Of a DNA stretch of 64,000 nucleotides, positions 17,014 through 26,244 are shown piece after piece. Positions within the stretch are counted from its first letter, which is position 1. Each line of letters begins with the position of its first letter. The translations under genes and the position numbers were made by a program. A model generated the notes under the pieces. That model searched no databases, was not told the DNA's origin, and worked only from the letters and a program-made list of their open reading frames with translations. The stretch is from an uncultured bacterium (GTDB lineage: Bacteria > Bacteroidota > Ignavibacteria > Kapaibacteriales > UBA4661), in contig CALCNX010000048.1 of assembly GCA_937899715.1 (NCBI GenBank), positions 74,501 to 138,500 of the forward strand, given 5' to 3'.

Positions 17014-18099
17014 TTACAATTTTGTCAAAATACTATCTGTCATTTGCGCAGTCGAAAGCGTACCTGTTTTGGTAAGGTCTGCTGTTCGTGCGCCTGCTTT
17101 CAAAGCAGATTCCACCGCGCTTTCAATAGCTTCTGCCTCTGCCGAAAGCCCAAGCGAATGACGCAAGAGCATTGCTCCGCTCAAAATCGTACCGACGGGA
17201 TTCGCAATGCCTTTGCCTGCAATGTCCGGTGCGGAGCCGTGTATCGGTTCGTATAAGCCAAGTGGTAAGTCTTTCGAGTTTTTAATTTCACCAACAGAAG
17301 CCGAGGGTAACAAGCCCATAGAACCCACCAATACAGCTGCTTCGTCCGTCAAAATATCACCGAAGGTGTTTTCGGTAACGAGTACATCGAACTGTGAGGG
17401 CGACATCACAAGGCGCATGGCTGCTGTATCTACCAGCACGTGTTGGAGCGTTGCTTTCGGGAAATTTTTAGCGAGTGCGGTGGCGTGTTCACGCCAGAGA
17501 CGCGATGTTTCCAGCACGTTAGCTTTGTCCACGCTTGTCACAGTATTACGGCGCGAGGCGGCAAGTTCAAAGGCAAGTTTCAGAATACGTTCTACTTCGT
17601 AATCGTGGTATTCGAGCGTGTCAACAGCCGTAATACCGCCGTCGGCACGAGTACGGCGTTCTTTCGGTTGTCCGAAATACAAGCCGCCCGTCAATTCTCG
17701 CACAACAAGAAAATCGACTCCTTCAAGGATTTCTGGCTTCAGTGGCGAGGCGTAGGCGAGTTCGGGATAGACTTTAACAGGGCGCAAATTTGCATAGAGT
17801 TTCAGCGCCTTGCGAATAGCCAACAAGCCGTCTTCGGGTCGTGTTTTGGCTTTTGGGTCGTCCCACTTCGGACCGCCGACAGCACCCAATAGCACTGCGT
17901 CTGCGGTCTCTGCCGCTTTGACGGTGGCTTCGGGCAAAGCAGAGCCTGTTGCATCAATAGCGCAACCGCCGATGAAGCCTTCCGAGAAGACAAAAGAATG
18001 AGAAAATTTTTGAGCAATATGCTCCAGAACCCGCTTTGTGGCTTGTGTTACTTCGGGTCCAACGCCATCGCCGGCGAGAATGAGGATATTTGCGTTCAT
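17014..18099 (-). CDS. leuB: 3-isopropylmalate dehydrogenase
   Basis: The enzyme (361 aa) oxidises and decarboxylates 3-isopropylmalate to 2-oxoisocaproate in leucine synthesis, using NAD. It starts MNANILILAGDGVGPEVT, has LLGAVGGPKWDD, RPVKVYPELA, the substrate loop VRELTGGLYFGQPKER, VTSVDKANVLETSRLWRE and the Mg-binding FGDILTDEAAVLVGSMGLLPSAS. The C-terminal EPIHGSAPDIAGKGIANPVG is also typical. Length is normal. It is separated from leuD and leuC by an export operon, so the pathway genes are dispersed along the minus strand; leuA is not in the window. Confidence 0.97.
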   Translation of the reverse strand: MNANILILAGDGVGPEVTQATKRVLEHIAQKFSHSFVFSEGFIGGCAIDATGSALPEATVKAAETADAVLLGAVGGPKWDDPKAKTRPEDGLLAIRKALKLYANLRPVKVYPELAYASPLKPEILEGVDFLVVRELTGGLYFGQPKERRTRADGGITAVDTLEYHDYEVERILKLAFELAASRRNTVTSVDKANVLETSRLWREHATALAKNFPKATLQHVLVDTAAMRLVMSPSQFDVLVTENTFGDILTDEAAVLVGSMGLLPSASVGEIKNSKDLPLGLYEPIHGSAPDIAGKGIANPVGTILSGAMLLRHSLGLSAEAEAIESAVESALKAGARTADLTKTGTLSTAQMTDSILTKL

Positions 18100-18141
18100 G
18101 GAAAATTATTGAAGTGTAGGAAATGTGGGCTGTATTATTTT

Positions 18142-19674
18142 TTATGGGAATTGCGGCGGCGTTAAGCGAGAATTACGCTCAAAATCAAATAACGTCAAGC
18201 GTCGGAGGCGATAATACGCCATCCAGTAATTTCTCAGTGTTTGCAAATAATTTTGCCGCGCAGCATCCTTGTCATTCTGCCCAATGAAAAAATCATTCAG
18301 CGCAATTTTCCCGATAATATAGCGATTTTTTGCCACCTCGAAACGTTTTTGTCCAATCGTGTCTGCTTTTGCTGAGAGAACCACTTGTTGCTCCAAGAGC
18401 ATGAGTTCCGCAGCTTGAAAATATGCTTCCTGCCCAAGTGTGAGTGCATCAGCAATGATGAGTTGTTCGGTTTGCGCCTCATTTGCCTTTGCTGATTCCA
18501 CCTGTGCAGTGCCGCCGCCCCATTGCAAAAGTGGCATTTGGAAAGAGATATTGGCACGGCTTTGCGAAAGTAAGTTCTGATAAGCAAGCGGCAATTCGCC
18601 ATTTGATTGATTATAGCCCAGACTTGCTGTGAGCGTAGCATTGAAGCTGTTGTTCAGTCGTGCTTGTTCAAGAGTACGTGTTGCGGCAAGACGGCGGCTG
18701 TCAAAGTTGACGACCTCACTCCTATTTGCCAGCGCTTGTGCTTTTGCACGTTCCGGTATCACTTTCACGAAAGGCAGTTGAATCGGCGGTACAAGAGTAT
18801 ATTTTGTTTCAGGCGGGCGACCGAGTAAATTTTGCAGACTGTATTGCGAACGGCGAAAGGTTAATTCTGCACGAGCAGCATTCACGCGCGCATTCATCAC
18901 GGCAAGCTCGCTTTGTAACAACTCGTTTTCGCTAATTTTCCCGACCTCAAAGCGTCCTTTGGAAAGCTGGTACAGCGTATCGTTAATATCACGATTAAGA
19001 TTGGCATTGTCAAGATTCAACTCGGCAATGTACGCATCAAAAAACGCATTGGTGGTATTCATCGCAAGTGTTTCCAACGTTTCCACATATTGCCGCTCGG
19101 CAATGGTACGCTGAAAGGCGCGTGATTGCTGGTCGAAAGCATAACTGTTAAACTGGAAAATCGGCTGCCGAATGCCGATTTGAAAGGGGACAGCTTGCCA
19201 GAGTGCTGTGGAACGAGTGTCCCCGAAAAGGTCAATCCGATCGAGTCTGGTGGACAAAAATACATCGCCTCCGGTGAAGGAAACACGTTGGTTGGCAGTG
19301 AGCGAAACCGTCGAAAACATCTGGCTTTGCGGAACGAACTGCACGGTCCCATCGGGCTGCGTAATGGGGTTAATGGACTGTACAAAATTTGGTGCATTTC
19401 CGCTCAGACCAATTTGCGGCAGCAAACTTGCCTCGAATGCACGATAGTCGAACATTGAACTTTCGTAATCGCGCCGTGCTGCTATGCCGAGTGGGCTTTC
19501 CTCGCGGGCAATGCGGACGCACTCTTGCAGCGTCAGTGTAGGGGCACTTGTGGAAGCCTTCTCAGATGTACCTGATTGAATCGTTGGTTGGGCATTCAGC
19601 ATCGGCGGGATAAGCAGTGCGTATAGAAAAGCGCACCGCAGGCAGGAGAGAAGCATGGAAGAGGATTGCTGCAT
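18142..19674 (-). CDS. TolC-family outer membrane efflux protein
   Basis: The 510-aa product is an outer-membrane channel of the TolC family. It has an N-terminal signal sequence ending near LNAQ, an LTLQECVRIAREESP motif that opens the first TolC repeat, and long coiled-coil-forming helices in both halves (NRDINDTLYQLSKGRFEVG and QKRFEVAKNRYIIGKI). It is the last gene of a three-gene minus-strand operon: adaptor (22414), permease (21054), this channel (27 bp after the permease). Together they would form a MacAB-TolC-like trans-envelope exporter. Substrate unknown. Confidence 0.9.
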   Translation of the reverse strand: MQQSSSMLLSCLRCAFLYALLIPPMLNAQPTIQSGTSEKASTSAPTLTLQECVRIAREESPLGIAARRDYESSMFDYRAFEASLLPQIGLSGNAPNFVQSINPITQPDGTVQFVPQSQMFSTVSLTANQRVSFTGGDVFLSTRLDRIDLFGDTRSTALWQAVPFQIGIRQPIFQFNSYAFDQQSRAFQRTIAERQYVETLETLAMNTTNAFFDAYIAELNLDNANLNRDINDTLYQLSKGRFEVGKISENELLQSELAVMNARVNAARAELTFRRSQYSLQNLLGRPPETKYTLVPPIQLPFVKVIPERAKAQALANRSEVVNFDSRRLAATRTLEQARLNNSFNATLTASLGYNQSNGELPLAYQNLLSQSRANISFQMPLLQWGGGTAQVESAKANEAQTEQLIIADALTLGQEAYFQAAELMLLEQQVVLSAKADTIGQKRFEVAKNRYIIGKIALNDFFIGQNDKDAARQNYLQTLRNYWMAYYRLRRLTLFDFERNSRLTPPQFP

Positions 19675-19701
19675 ACAAAGAAGGTTGAGGTCAATAATCT
19701 G

Positions 19702-21054
19702 TTATTCGTACCGTAGGGAAACAACGGGGTCTTGCTGTGCGGCTTTGCGGGCGGGAATAAACCCGAAGATTAAGCCCACCGCGAGTGACACAATGAAGGA
19801 AAGGAGCGCCGACCAGAGAGAAATTATCGTTTTAATATCTGTCAAGCGCTCAACTGCAAAACTGGCAATTACGCCCAGCACAACTCCCGCCAGACCGCCC
19901 AAAACACTGATGGTAATTGATTCACTGAGGAATTGCATCGTGATGTCGCGTGGCGTAGCACCAAGCGCCAGGCGCACGCCAATCTCGCGTATGCGCTCCA
20001 TCACAGAGGCAAGCATGATGTTCATAATGCCAATACCGCCCACCACAAGCGAAATGGAGGCTATTGCGCCCAATACGATGTTGAAGATTGATTTGGTGCG
20101 CTTTTCTTGCTGTAAAAGCAGTTCCGGCACGGTAATTTCGACATCCACAACGTCATTGTGTCGCCGTTTCAACATTCGGCTCAGAATCTCAGCTGCACCG
20201 GCGCTGTATGCCGACGAGGACATCTGCACAACAATACGGTCGAGTTGATGGTAATTTTTTGCTTCTTCTGTTAATTCCTTATCCTTGTTCGGTTCATCGT
20301 CATTCGATTGGCTTGCAAGGCGCATCTCTTCTTGCGTTACGATGGAACGATTGCGATAGCGAAGGAGCATGGTCGTAATCGGCGTGTACACGTCCATATT
20401 GACATTACGTATGCCGAGCCGTTGTAGCGTTTGTGCCGCCACGAAGCGCTCTTTCAGCACCCCGACCACCGTGAGCCACGTCGAACCACATTTAATCGTT
20501 TTCCCAATCGGGTCTTCGTTCGGAAAAAAGCGCGATTTGATGCCATGCCCGATAAGGCAAACGGGCGCGGAAAGCCGATAATGTTCGTCGGTGAAATTGT
20601 TACCCTCCGCAACAGGCATAGCAGCAACCGTGAAGTACGCCGAATCTATACCAATCAACTTTACTGTGCGCTGAATAGCAGTGCGCAGAGCGATCGTCTC
20701 GATGACGGTCTCCACGCTGAGGCGGGAAACGTTGGGAATGGAGGATTCTATCGCGGCAGCATCCAGAAGCGTCAGTCCTGGGGAAAAGCGCTTCTTTTCT
20801 TGCTTTGCCGGACTGCCTGCTTTTTCTATGTCGCCTTCGTCTTGCTTGACAATAGGCTTGATAATGACGTTTTGTGCGCCCAAAAGCTGCATTTGCTCAA
20901 GAATTTCTTGCTCTGCTCCTTTGCCGATAGCAAGCATCGTGATAACCGATGCCGTGCCAAAAACAATCCCAAGCGATGTAAGAAACGAGCGCAAACGGTT
21001 GTAGGAAAAGGATTCGAGGGCAATGGCAAAATTGAACAGGAGACGCTTGAGCAT
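19702..21054 (-). CDS. MacB-like ABC transporter permease (FtsX domain), no fused ATPase
   Basis: The 450-aa product has the MacB layout without the N-terminal ATPase. An N-terminal helix with SFLTSLGIVFGTASVITMLAIGKGA is followed by a large periplasmic MacB_PCD domain (about 50-300), and then by three C-terminal helices with the FtsX signature MERIREIGVRLALGATPRDI. The end, GFIPARKAAQQDPVVSLRYE, is the classic MacB/LolE C-terminus. It is translated between the adaptor and the channel. No ATP-binding subunit lies in the operon; the nearest is the LolD-type gene at 15376. Such split systems usually export peptides, lipids or macrolide-like compounds, but the substrate here is unknown. Confidence 0.92.
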   Translation of the reverse strand: MLKRLLFNFAIALESFSYNRLRSFLTSLGIVFGTASVITMLAIGKGAEQEILEQMQLLGAQNVIIKPIVKQDEGDIEKAGSPAKQEKKRFSPGLTLLDAAAIESSIPNVSRLSVETVIETIALRTAIQRTVKLIGIDSAYFTVAAMPVAEGNNFTDEHYRLSAPVCLIGHGIKSRFFPNEDPIGKTIKCGSTWLTVVGVLKERFVAAQTLQRLGIRNVNMDVYTPITTMLLRYRNRSIVTQEEMRLASQSNDDEPNKDKELTEEAKNYHQLDRIVVQMSSSAYSAGAAEILSRMLKRRHNDVVDVEITVPELLLQQEKRTKSIFNIVLGAIASISLVVGGIGIMNIMLASVMERIREIGVRLALGATPRDITMQFLSESITISVLGGLAGVVLGVIASFAVERLTDIKTIISLWSALLSFIVSLAVGLIFGFIPARKAAQQDPVVSLRYE

Positions 21055-21100
21055 AGAAAGAAGACCGTAAAGATAGATGAAAGATTGATTGTTGTGACAC

Positions 21101-22414
21101 TTATTGTTTACTTTTTTGTGGGGTCGGTGCGCCGCCAGATGCCGTTTGGAGATACTTCACGGAAGGCGAAGCGCTCTCAGTAGGCAGCGAGAGATAGAGT
21201 GCATCGTCGGATGTGATGCCTTCTTCGATAACGACTTCGTTGTCGTTCATTGCGCCTGTACGCACTTCTTGTTTCACAATTCCGGTGCGCGTCTTTTTAT
21301 AGACAAATTGTTTTCCGCTTTCGCCGTGCAGAGCGTCAAGAGGGATAAAAAGCACATTGTTGAGAGTGGAAGCAATAATTTCGTTACCGGTGGTCATGCC
21401 CGGACGCAAGGTCGTATCGCGCTGCTGCACAGAAATAAGTATCTCAAACACCTTTGCATTCGAGTTCGGGCGCTGCTCACCGACGTTTGCAATCGTCGCA
21501 ACGGTACCACTGAGCGTTTTGGTAGGGTCGGCATCCAAATGAATATGCACGTTCTGCCCGACGCGAATTTTCTGCACGTCTATTTCGTTGATGTAGGCAA
21601 GCGATTCCATGATGCTCAAATCTGGAAGCGTCGCAACGGTCGGGTTCCATGTTGAAATTGATGAACCGGATGTGATTTTTTTGCCACTCCATTCTTTGGT
21701 GTAAATCACCATGCCTCCACTCGGAGAAGTAATAACAAAGCGCTTTTGCAACGAGTAGAGCGCATCCAATTTTTGTTGCTCTTTCTCAACATCGGTGTAG
21801 GAAGATTGCATTTTCGCAATTGCCTGTTGCACTTTGGTTTGGTAGTTGACGAGTCCTTGCTTTTGCGCCCGCTCGGCTTTTTCGTAATCAATTTCTGCTT
21901 GCCGTTTGATGGAAGGCGCTTCGTAAACCGCCTGTTCCTTAGCAAGACGCTTTTCTTCCAATGCAAAACGCTGGTTATTCAGTTCCTCACGTGCTGTCGC
22001 CAGTGACAGCGTTGTGTCGAGGCGAGTTTGTGTGTACTGCGCGTTGGCTTTTTGGAGTGCAAGTTCAGCAGCCTTGATTTTTTCATCCAGCACGGATTTA
22101 TCAAGTGTCGCAACGGTTTCCCCTTCCTTAATCAACGTACCTTCCGGCACAAGCGAACTGATTTTCATCTGATAAATTCCTACCGACATACCGTCGGTCG
22201 GGCCTTGGATTGCCACAAATTTTTTGGCTCTCAGTTCGCCGGTGGCAGTAATCGCAACGCGAAACGTGCCGCGTTTTGGGGTAATCACTAAATCGCTTTG
22301 TTCTTTTGCCTGAGAGCCGAACAAAAGCCAGCCGGAGAGAACCACACACAAAACTATAACGCCAAGAGCGGCACGTCCGATAATTTTGTTTTTCAAGAAC
22401 AAGGGAAGATTCAT
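21101..22414 (-). CDS. HlyD/MacA-family periplasmic adaptor protein
   Basis: This membrane fusion protein (437 aa) links the permease to the TolC-like channel. It has one N-terminal membrane helix (about residues 12-31), the first half of a lipoyl domain (RVAITATGELRAKKFVAIQGP), and a coiled-coil hairpin rich in Gln/Lys/Glu (ELALQKANAQYTQTRLDTTL onward to about 220). The second lipoyl half (FVITSPSGGMVIYTKEWSGKK) and beta-barrel domain follow, with LRPGMTTGNEIIASTLNNVLF. It is the first gene of the export operon, which starts just after a GC-rich palindrome at 22527. Confidence 0.92.
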   Translation of the reverse strand: MNLPLFLKNKIIGRAALGVIVLCVVLSGWLLFGSQAKEQSDLVITPKRGTFRVAITATGELRAKKFVAIQGPTDGMSVGIYQMKISSLVPEGTLIKEGETVATLDKSVLDEKIKAAELALQKANAQYTQTRLDTTLSLATAREELNNQRFALEEKRLAKEQAVYEAPSIKRQAEIDYEKAERAQKQGLVNYQTKVQQAIAKMQSSYTDVEKEQQKLDALYSLQKRFVITSPSGGMVIYTKEWSGKKITSGSSISTWNPTVATLPDLSIMESLAYINEIDVQKIRVGQNVHIHLDADPTKTLSGTVATIANVGEQRPNSNAKVFEILISVQQRDTTLRPGMTTGNEIIASTLNNVLFIPLDALHGESGKQFVYKKTRTGIVKQEVRTGAMNDNEVVIEEGITSDDALYLSLPTESASPSVKYLQTASGGAPTPQKSKQ

Positions 22415-22526
22415 GTAGATAAATGCAAGAAAGTAGAGAAAGGCATAGTGGATGGTTGCAAATCTATAAAAAATTTGACAAAAACCCGCTCGATTTCGTT
22501 TGTCTTTTCGATTATTCCCAATTCCG

Positions 22527-22559
22527 CCCCCGTCCTACGGTTCTTAACCGTAGGAGGGG
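22527..22559. repeat. GC-rich palindromic element between leuD and the export operon
   Basis: CCTACGGTT (22534-22542) and AACCGTAGG (22546-22554) form a perfect 9-bp stem with a 3-nt loop. Flanking CCCC (22528-22531) and GGGG (22556-22559) extend it across a small bulge. There is no proper T-run on either strand, so it is not a clear terminator. It could be a dispersed palindromic repeat. Confidence 0.65.
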
Positions 22560-22572
22560 TTTGTTCCCACAC

Positions 22573-23157
22573 TCACGCCGCCTGTTCATACGCCTGAATA
22601 GCGCTCTCCTGCTGCAAGATATAGCCAAGTTCGTCCACACCGTTCAGCAGACAATGCTTGCTAAAAGCAGCAATCGGGAACGTGAGCGCAGTGCCGTCGG
22701 GCAACGTGAGCGTTTGCGCTGACAAGTCCACGCTGAATGCCGCATCAGGGCTTGTTTGCACGATGCTAAAAATACGTTTCAAATCCGCCTCGCCGACAAC
22801 AATAGGCAACAAGCCGTTTTTGAGCGAATTATTCTGAAAAATATCGGCAAACGACGATGAAACCACAGCGCGGAAGCCGAACCCGCGCAGCGCCCACGGC
22901 GCGTGTTCCCGCGAGGAGCCACAACCGAAATTATTCCCCGCAACGAGGATTTGTGCGGTATTGGCAGGCGCTTGATTCAGAATGAAATCCGCTTTCGGCG
23001 AACCGTCGTCGTTGTAGCGCCAATCTTGGAAGAGGTGATTGCCGATGCCGGCTTTATCGGTAACTTTTAAGAATCGCGCCGGAATAATTTGGTCGGTGTC
23101 CACGTTCTCGACCGCAAGCGGCGCAGCGTGGGATTGGAAGGATGTGTATTTGTCCAT
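22573..23157 (-). CDS. leuD: 3-isopropylmalate dehydratase small subunit
   Basis: LeuD (194 aa) is the small subunit of isopropylmalate isomerase, the aconitase-family enzyme that interconverts 2- and 3-isopropylmalate with LeuC. The signatures are NVDTDQIIPARFLK near the N-terminus, NNFGCGSSREHAPWALRGFG in the middle, and SFADIFQNNSLKNGLLPI. Length and start (MDKYTSFQSHAAPLAVENVD) are normal. LeuD usually follows leuC directly; here the two are 3.4 kb apart with an S9 peptidase, a broken phosphatase gene and a toxin-antitoxin pair between them. The 27-bp spacing from the peptidase gene suggests co-transcription. Confidence 0.97.
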   Translation of the reverse strand: MDKYTSFQSHAAPLAVENVDTDQIIPARFLKVTDKAGIGNHLFQDWRYNDDGSPKADFILNQAPANTAQILVAGNNFGCGSSREHAPWALRGFGFRAVVSSSFADIFQNNSLKNGLLPIVVGEADLKRIFSIVQTSPDAAFSVDLSAQTLTLPDGTALTFPIAAFSKHCLLNGVDELGYILQQESAIQAYEQAA

Positions 23158-23183
23158 GAAAGTAAAAAGTGAAATTGAAAAAT

Positions 23184-25232
23184 TTACGGTTTCAAATATT
23201 TATCAAACCACTTCACGTACCGCTCAAAACGGTCTTTGTTGTAGCTGGGTGTAGTCAGTCCGTGAAACTGTCCGGGATAGATGACAAGTTGCGTCGGCAC
23301 GTTTTGTGAGCGCAGCGCCTGATACAACTGCTCGCTGCCAGCCGCCGGAACGTTGAAATCTTTTTCGCCCGCCATGAAGAGCGTTGGCGTTTTGATGCGG
23401 TCTGCTTTCAGGAATGGCGAGGAGATTTGAAGCCATTTGTCCATATTTTTCCACGGCGTGCCAAGTTCGACTTCATACTGACGGATGTATTGGTCAGTGC
23501 CATAGGTGGCGATGTGCAACGCTGTTCCTGCGCCGCTAGCGGCGGCTTTGAAGCGGGTGTCTGCTGATATGAGATAATCCGTCAAAATCCCGCCGTAGCT
23601 CCATCCGCCCACGCCAAGTTTTGCGCTGTCGGCAATGCCTTGCGCGACAAGATAATCCACTGCGCCGTGCAAGTCAAGCACTTCTTTATTGCCCCAATCG
23701 CCCGAAATGGCTTTGCAATACGCCAGTCCGCGCCCGTTGCTGCCACGATAATTTACTGCCGCAACGGCATAGCCGCCCGCAGCAAGCATCTGGCGCGTCA
23801 GGTCAAATCCCCATTCGTCCTGAGCAACGGGACCACCATGAATGAAAAGAATGAGCGGTAATTTCTGCGTTTTTGCTGCACCCGCCGGACGATAAAGCAA
23901 ACCCGATACCTCCGCACCATCCTTGCTTCTCGACGTAAAGCCTTCTACGCTTGCAAGCGCGAGCGGTGCAAGAAATGCTTCATGATGCTTCGTTAAGCGG
24001 CGCAGTTTTCCTTGTTCAAGGGTAAAAATTTCGCCCGGAAGCTGCGGTTCGCTCACAATAGCTGCCCAGAGCTGCGTCTTGGTTTGTCCCGAAGTCTGCA
24101 CTGCCACAAGGTCGCTGATGCTGCGGTTTTCTTCGGCAATCTTCACGGGTGCTTTAGGAGTACTTGCGGAGAATTGCCCGATGTATCGGCGGCGGTCGTC
24201 GGTGATGAGCGCATAGACCGATTGTCCGTCCGCAGTCCAGACGGGGCGCGACACGGGGCGGTCAAGCGCTGCCGAAAGCAAGGTAGGCTCACCACCTTTT
24301 GCGGGAATGGCGCAGAGCACAGGCTGGTCGTACATGATGTAGTCGGGCGACGTAGAGCGCGTGTAGGCAATCTTCGTGCCGTCGGGACTCCAGCGCGGAC
24401 TGTCGTCGCTGCCTGTCCACGTGGTGAGTTGCCGTTCTTTTGCGCCCGGCTTTGCTTCGATGATCCAAATGTCGGTGTTGCTGTTGTAATCAGGGTCGGC
24501 GGTGCGGTTACTCACGAAAGCAAGCATTGTGCCGTCGGGCGACCAGACGGGCGAACGGTCGTCATAATTCCCGCGTGTGAGGGTATCAAGTTTTTTGGTG
24601 GCAAGGTCAAAAAGGTACAAATGCGTTTTTTCTGTTCGCCAGAGATAGCCCTCAATGTCTTGTTTGAAGTGATAGCGCTCGGTAACAATCGGTGGTGCGG
24701 TTTTGGGCTTTGCTGAATCAAGCGGATTTACGTCTTTGAGCACCAACACAAGTTTTTTTCCGTCCGGCGACCAAGCATAATCATTCAAATCACCTTTCAC
24801 ATTTGTCAAACTGAAAGCCTCGCCTCCGCGCCTGTCCAAAAGCCACACTTGGCTTTTTTTATCGGCTCCGCCGCGTGAAGTAACGAAACTCAAATATTTC
24901 CCGTCCGGACTCCAGCGCGGTGAGCGTTCGCCTTCGTCTTTGGTGTGCGTGAGTTGCAGGGTTTCTTGTCCGTCCCAGCTCACCATCCAGAGGTCGCTAT
25001 TACGCTTGTCTTGAGCGGAATCAATGGTGGAAAGCGTGTAAGCAAGCCATTTGCCATCGGGTGAAATTTGCGGGTCACCGACAGTTTGCAAGCGGTAAAG
25101 GTCGGAAGGTTGCAAAGGGCGTTTGCTTGTGCTTTGTGCAGCAGGTGATGTTTGTGCTGTAAGCGTTTGCCAAGAAAATATTTGCAAAAAAGCAGCCGCG
25201 AAAGCGATAATCATCGTCGTAGGTGTGCGCAT
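23184..25232 (-). CDS. S9-family serine peptidase (acylaminoacyl-peptidase / DPP-IV-like), secreted
   Basis: The 682-aa product has a signal peptide (ending near LTAQ) and an N-terminal beta-propeller with at least five WSPDGxxL/I-type blades (TolB/PD40 repeats) up to about residue 400. A C-terminal alpha/beta-hydrolase domain follows. The catalytic triad is visible as Ser545 in GGWSYGG, Asp625 in AGEKDFNVPA and His657 in PGQFHGL; the oxyanion motif is LILFIHGGPVAQDEWGF. It would cleave oligopeptides in the periplasm or at the surface. It lies between the interrupted phosphatase gene (42 bp upstream) and leuD, probably in one transcript. Exact specificity (aminoacyl, dipeptidyl or prolyl) cannot be read from the sequence. 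Confidence 0.93.
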   Translation of the reverse strand: MRTPTTMIIAFAAAFLQIFSWQTLTAQTSPAAQSTSKRPLQPSDLYRLQTVGDPQISPDGKWLAYTLSTIDSAQDKRNSDLWMVSWDGQETLQLTHTKDEGERSPRWSPDGKYLSFVTSRGGADKKSQVWLLDRRGGEAFSLTNVKGDLNDYAWSPDGKKLVLVLKDVNPLDSAKPKTAPPIVTERYHFKQDIEGYLWRTEKTHLYLFDLATKKLDTLTRGNYDDRSPVWSPDGTMLAFVSNRTADPDYNSNTDIWIIEAKPGAKERQLTTWTGSDDSPRWSPDGTKIAYTRSTSPDYIMYDQPVLCAIPAKGGEPTLLSAALDRPVSRPVWTADGQSVYALITDDRRRYIGQFSASTPKAPVKIAEENRSISDLVAVQTSGQTKTQLWAAIVSEPQLPGEIFTLEQGKLRRLTKHHEAFLAPLALASVEGFTSRSKDGAEVSGLLYRPAGAAKTQKLPLILFIHGGPVAQDEWGFDLTRQMLAAGGYAVAAVNYRGSNGRGLAYCKAISGDWGNKEVLDLHGAVDYLVAQGIADSAKLGVGGWSYGGILTDYLISADTRFKAAASGAGTALHIATYGTDQYIRQYEVELGTPWKNMDKWLQISSPFLKADRIKTPTLFMAGEKDFNVPAAGSEQLYQALRSQNVPTQLVIYPGQFHGLTTPSYNKDRFERYVKWFDKYLKP

Positions 25233-25273
25233 AGTGGGTACGCTGAATTGGGTGAAAAAAGATAAAAGTATGA

Positions 25274-25972
25274 TTACGAAAATTTATAATCGACGAGCCG
25301 TGAAGGAAGAATGAAGGTTTCCAAGACTGTTCCCTCAAGCGAAAGATGCAGTGCGGTAAGATTCAGCCCAAAGACCGCGCCGGTATCAATGTTCCAACAG
25401 TTCTCGGCTTCACGGAATTCGGGTTCGCCTGTTTCGCGGGGTGTATGTCCGATAACTTGCATTTTACCGAGGTTTTTGAGCCGAGAGCGCGTCCAGAGAA
25501 TGTTCTCCTCGTGGTCTGGCACGAGTGCTTCTTCCACACTCTTCCAAATGTGTGAAATTCCCGCATGGCTCACAAATACGTGGTCGTTTTCCCAGAAAAG
25601 TGGGCGTTTGTTGAGCCATTACATATCGTCCGCGAGGCGCTCAAGTCGTTCCGGTAGGGCATAGTATTGCGATATTGTAGAATTTTGCTGGCTGTAAAGC
25701 CTTGCTATCGGAGGGGGCGCATTTTGCATCGCATTCCAGTATTCCAGTACCATTGCCTCGTGGTTGCCCTTCAGAAACGTAACGTTTTCGGGATGCTCCT
25801 CCTCCAGCTGCCGCGCAAATTCTATGGTTTCGGGAACGTATTTTCCCCTATCGGTCAGGTCTCCGAGTTGGATAAGGCGCATCGTTTCGGGCTGCCAATA
25901 CCTTTCGACAAGTGAGCGAAATGTATAAAAGCAGCCGTGAACGTCGCCGATGATGAGGAGGGTTTCGGGCAT
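25274..25972 (-). pseudogene. PPP-type serine/threonine/dinucleotide phosphatase interrupted by an in-frame stop
   Basis: The frame encodes a calcineurin-like PPP phosphatase of about 232 aa. All metal-binding motifs are present: GDVHG (Asp10, His12), GDLTDRG (Asp38), GNHE (Asn70, His71), SHAG (His136) and VIGHTP (His176). Codon 118 is TAA (25619-25621), in the same frame, so translation from the ATG at 25972 stops before the last two motifs. The codons after the stop (WLNKRPLFWENDHVFVSHAG) continue the family sequence without any shift. A GTG at 25573 could restart translation, but this fragment would lack the first metal ligands. It is either a recent nonsense mutation or a base-calling error. 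TAA is not a known selenocysteine or pyrrolysine codon. Confidence 0.85.
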
Positions 25973-25981
25973 GGTAAAATG

Positions 25982-26244
25982 TCACTTTGAGTAATGATAT
26001 TTGCAAGAAACAATCGTAATTGCCTCATCGGTCACGCGATAAACAAGACGATGTTCGTCATCAATACGCCGCGACCAATGACCACGAAGCTCGTGTTGCA
26101 GAGGTTCCGGCTTGCCAATTCCTTGGAATAGTGTGCGTCTGGTCTCTGCAATGATACGGCGTAAACGCTCGAAGCACGGATATTGATGCTTGCCCAATCG
26201 CTGTATTCATCGAACGATTCACCGTGAAAAATAACTGTTCTCAT
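25982..26244 (-). pseudogene. yoeB: YoeB-like toxin gene with a one-base frameshift
   Basis: The first 18-23 codons from the ATG at 26244 read MRTVIFHGESFDEYSDWA, the N-terminus of a YoeB-family mRNA interferase. The rest of the family sequence (FERLRRIIAETRRTLFQG, then GKPEPLQHELRGHWSRRI, EEHRLVYRV-like DEHRLVYRV and the terminal KYHY) continues in the frame offset by minus one. The shift must lie near 26180-26200, as if one base was lost. The catalytic-type residues (Glu of KPEPL, Arg of HRLVYRV, His of YHY) are intact in the second frame. The start overlaps the antitoxin stop by 4 bp. Either the toxin is inactivated, an unusual minus-one frameshift is used, or the assembly lacks a base. 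Confidence 0.85.

Noticed and set aside
25573..25621. Stop codon in the phosphatase as a recoding site
   Set aside because: TAA is not used for selenocysteine or pyrrolysine, and no recoding element is apparent; mutation or sequence error is simpler.
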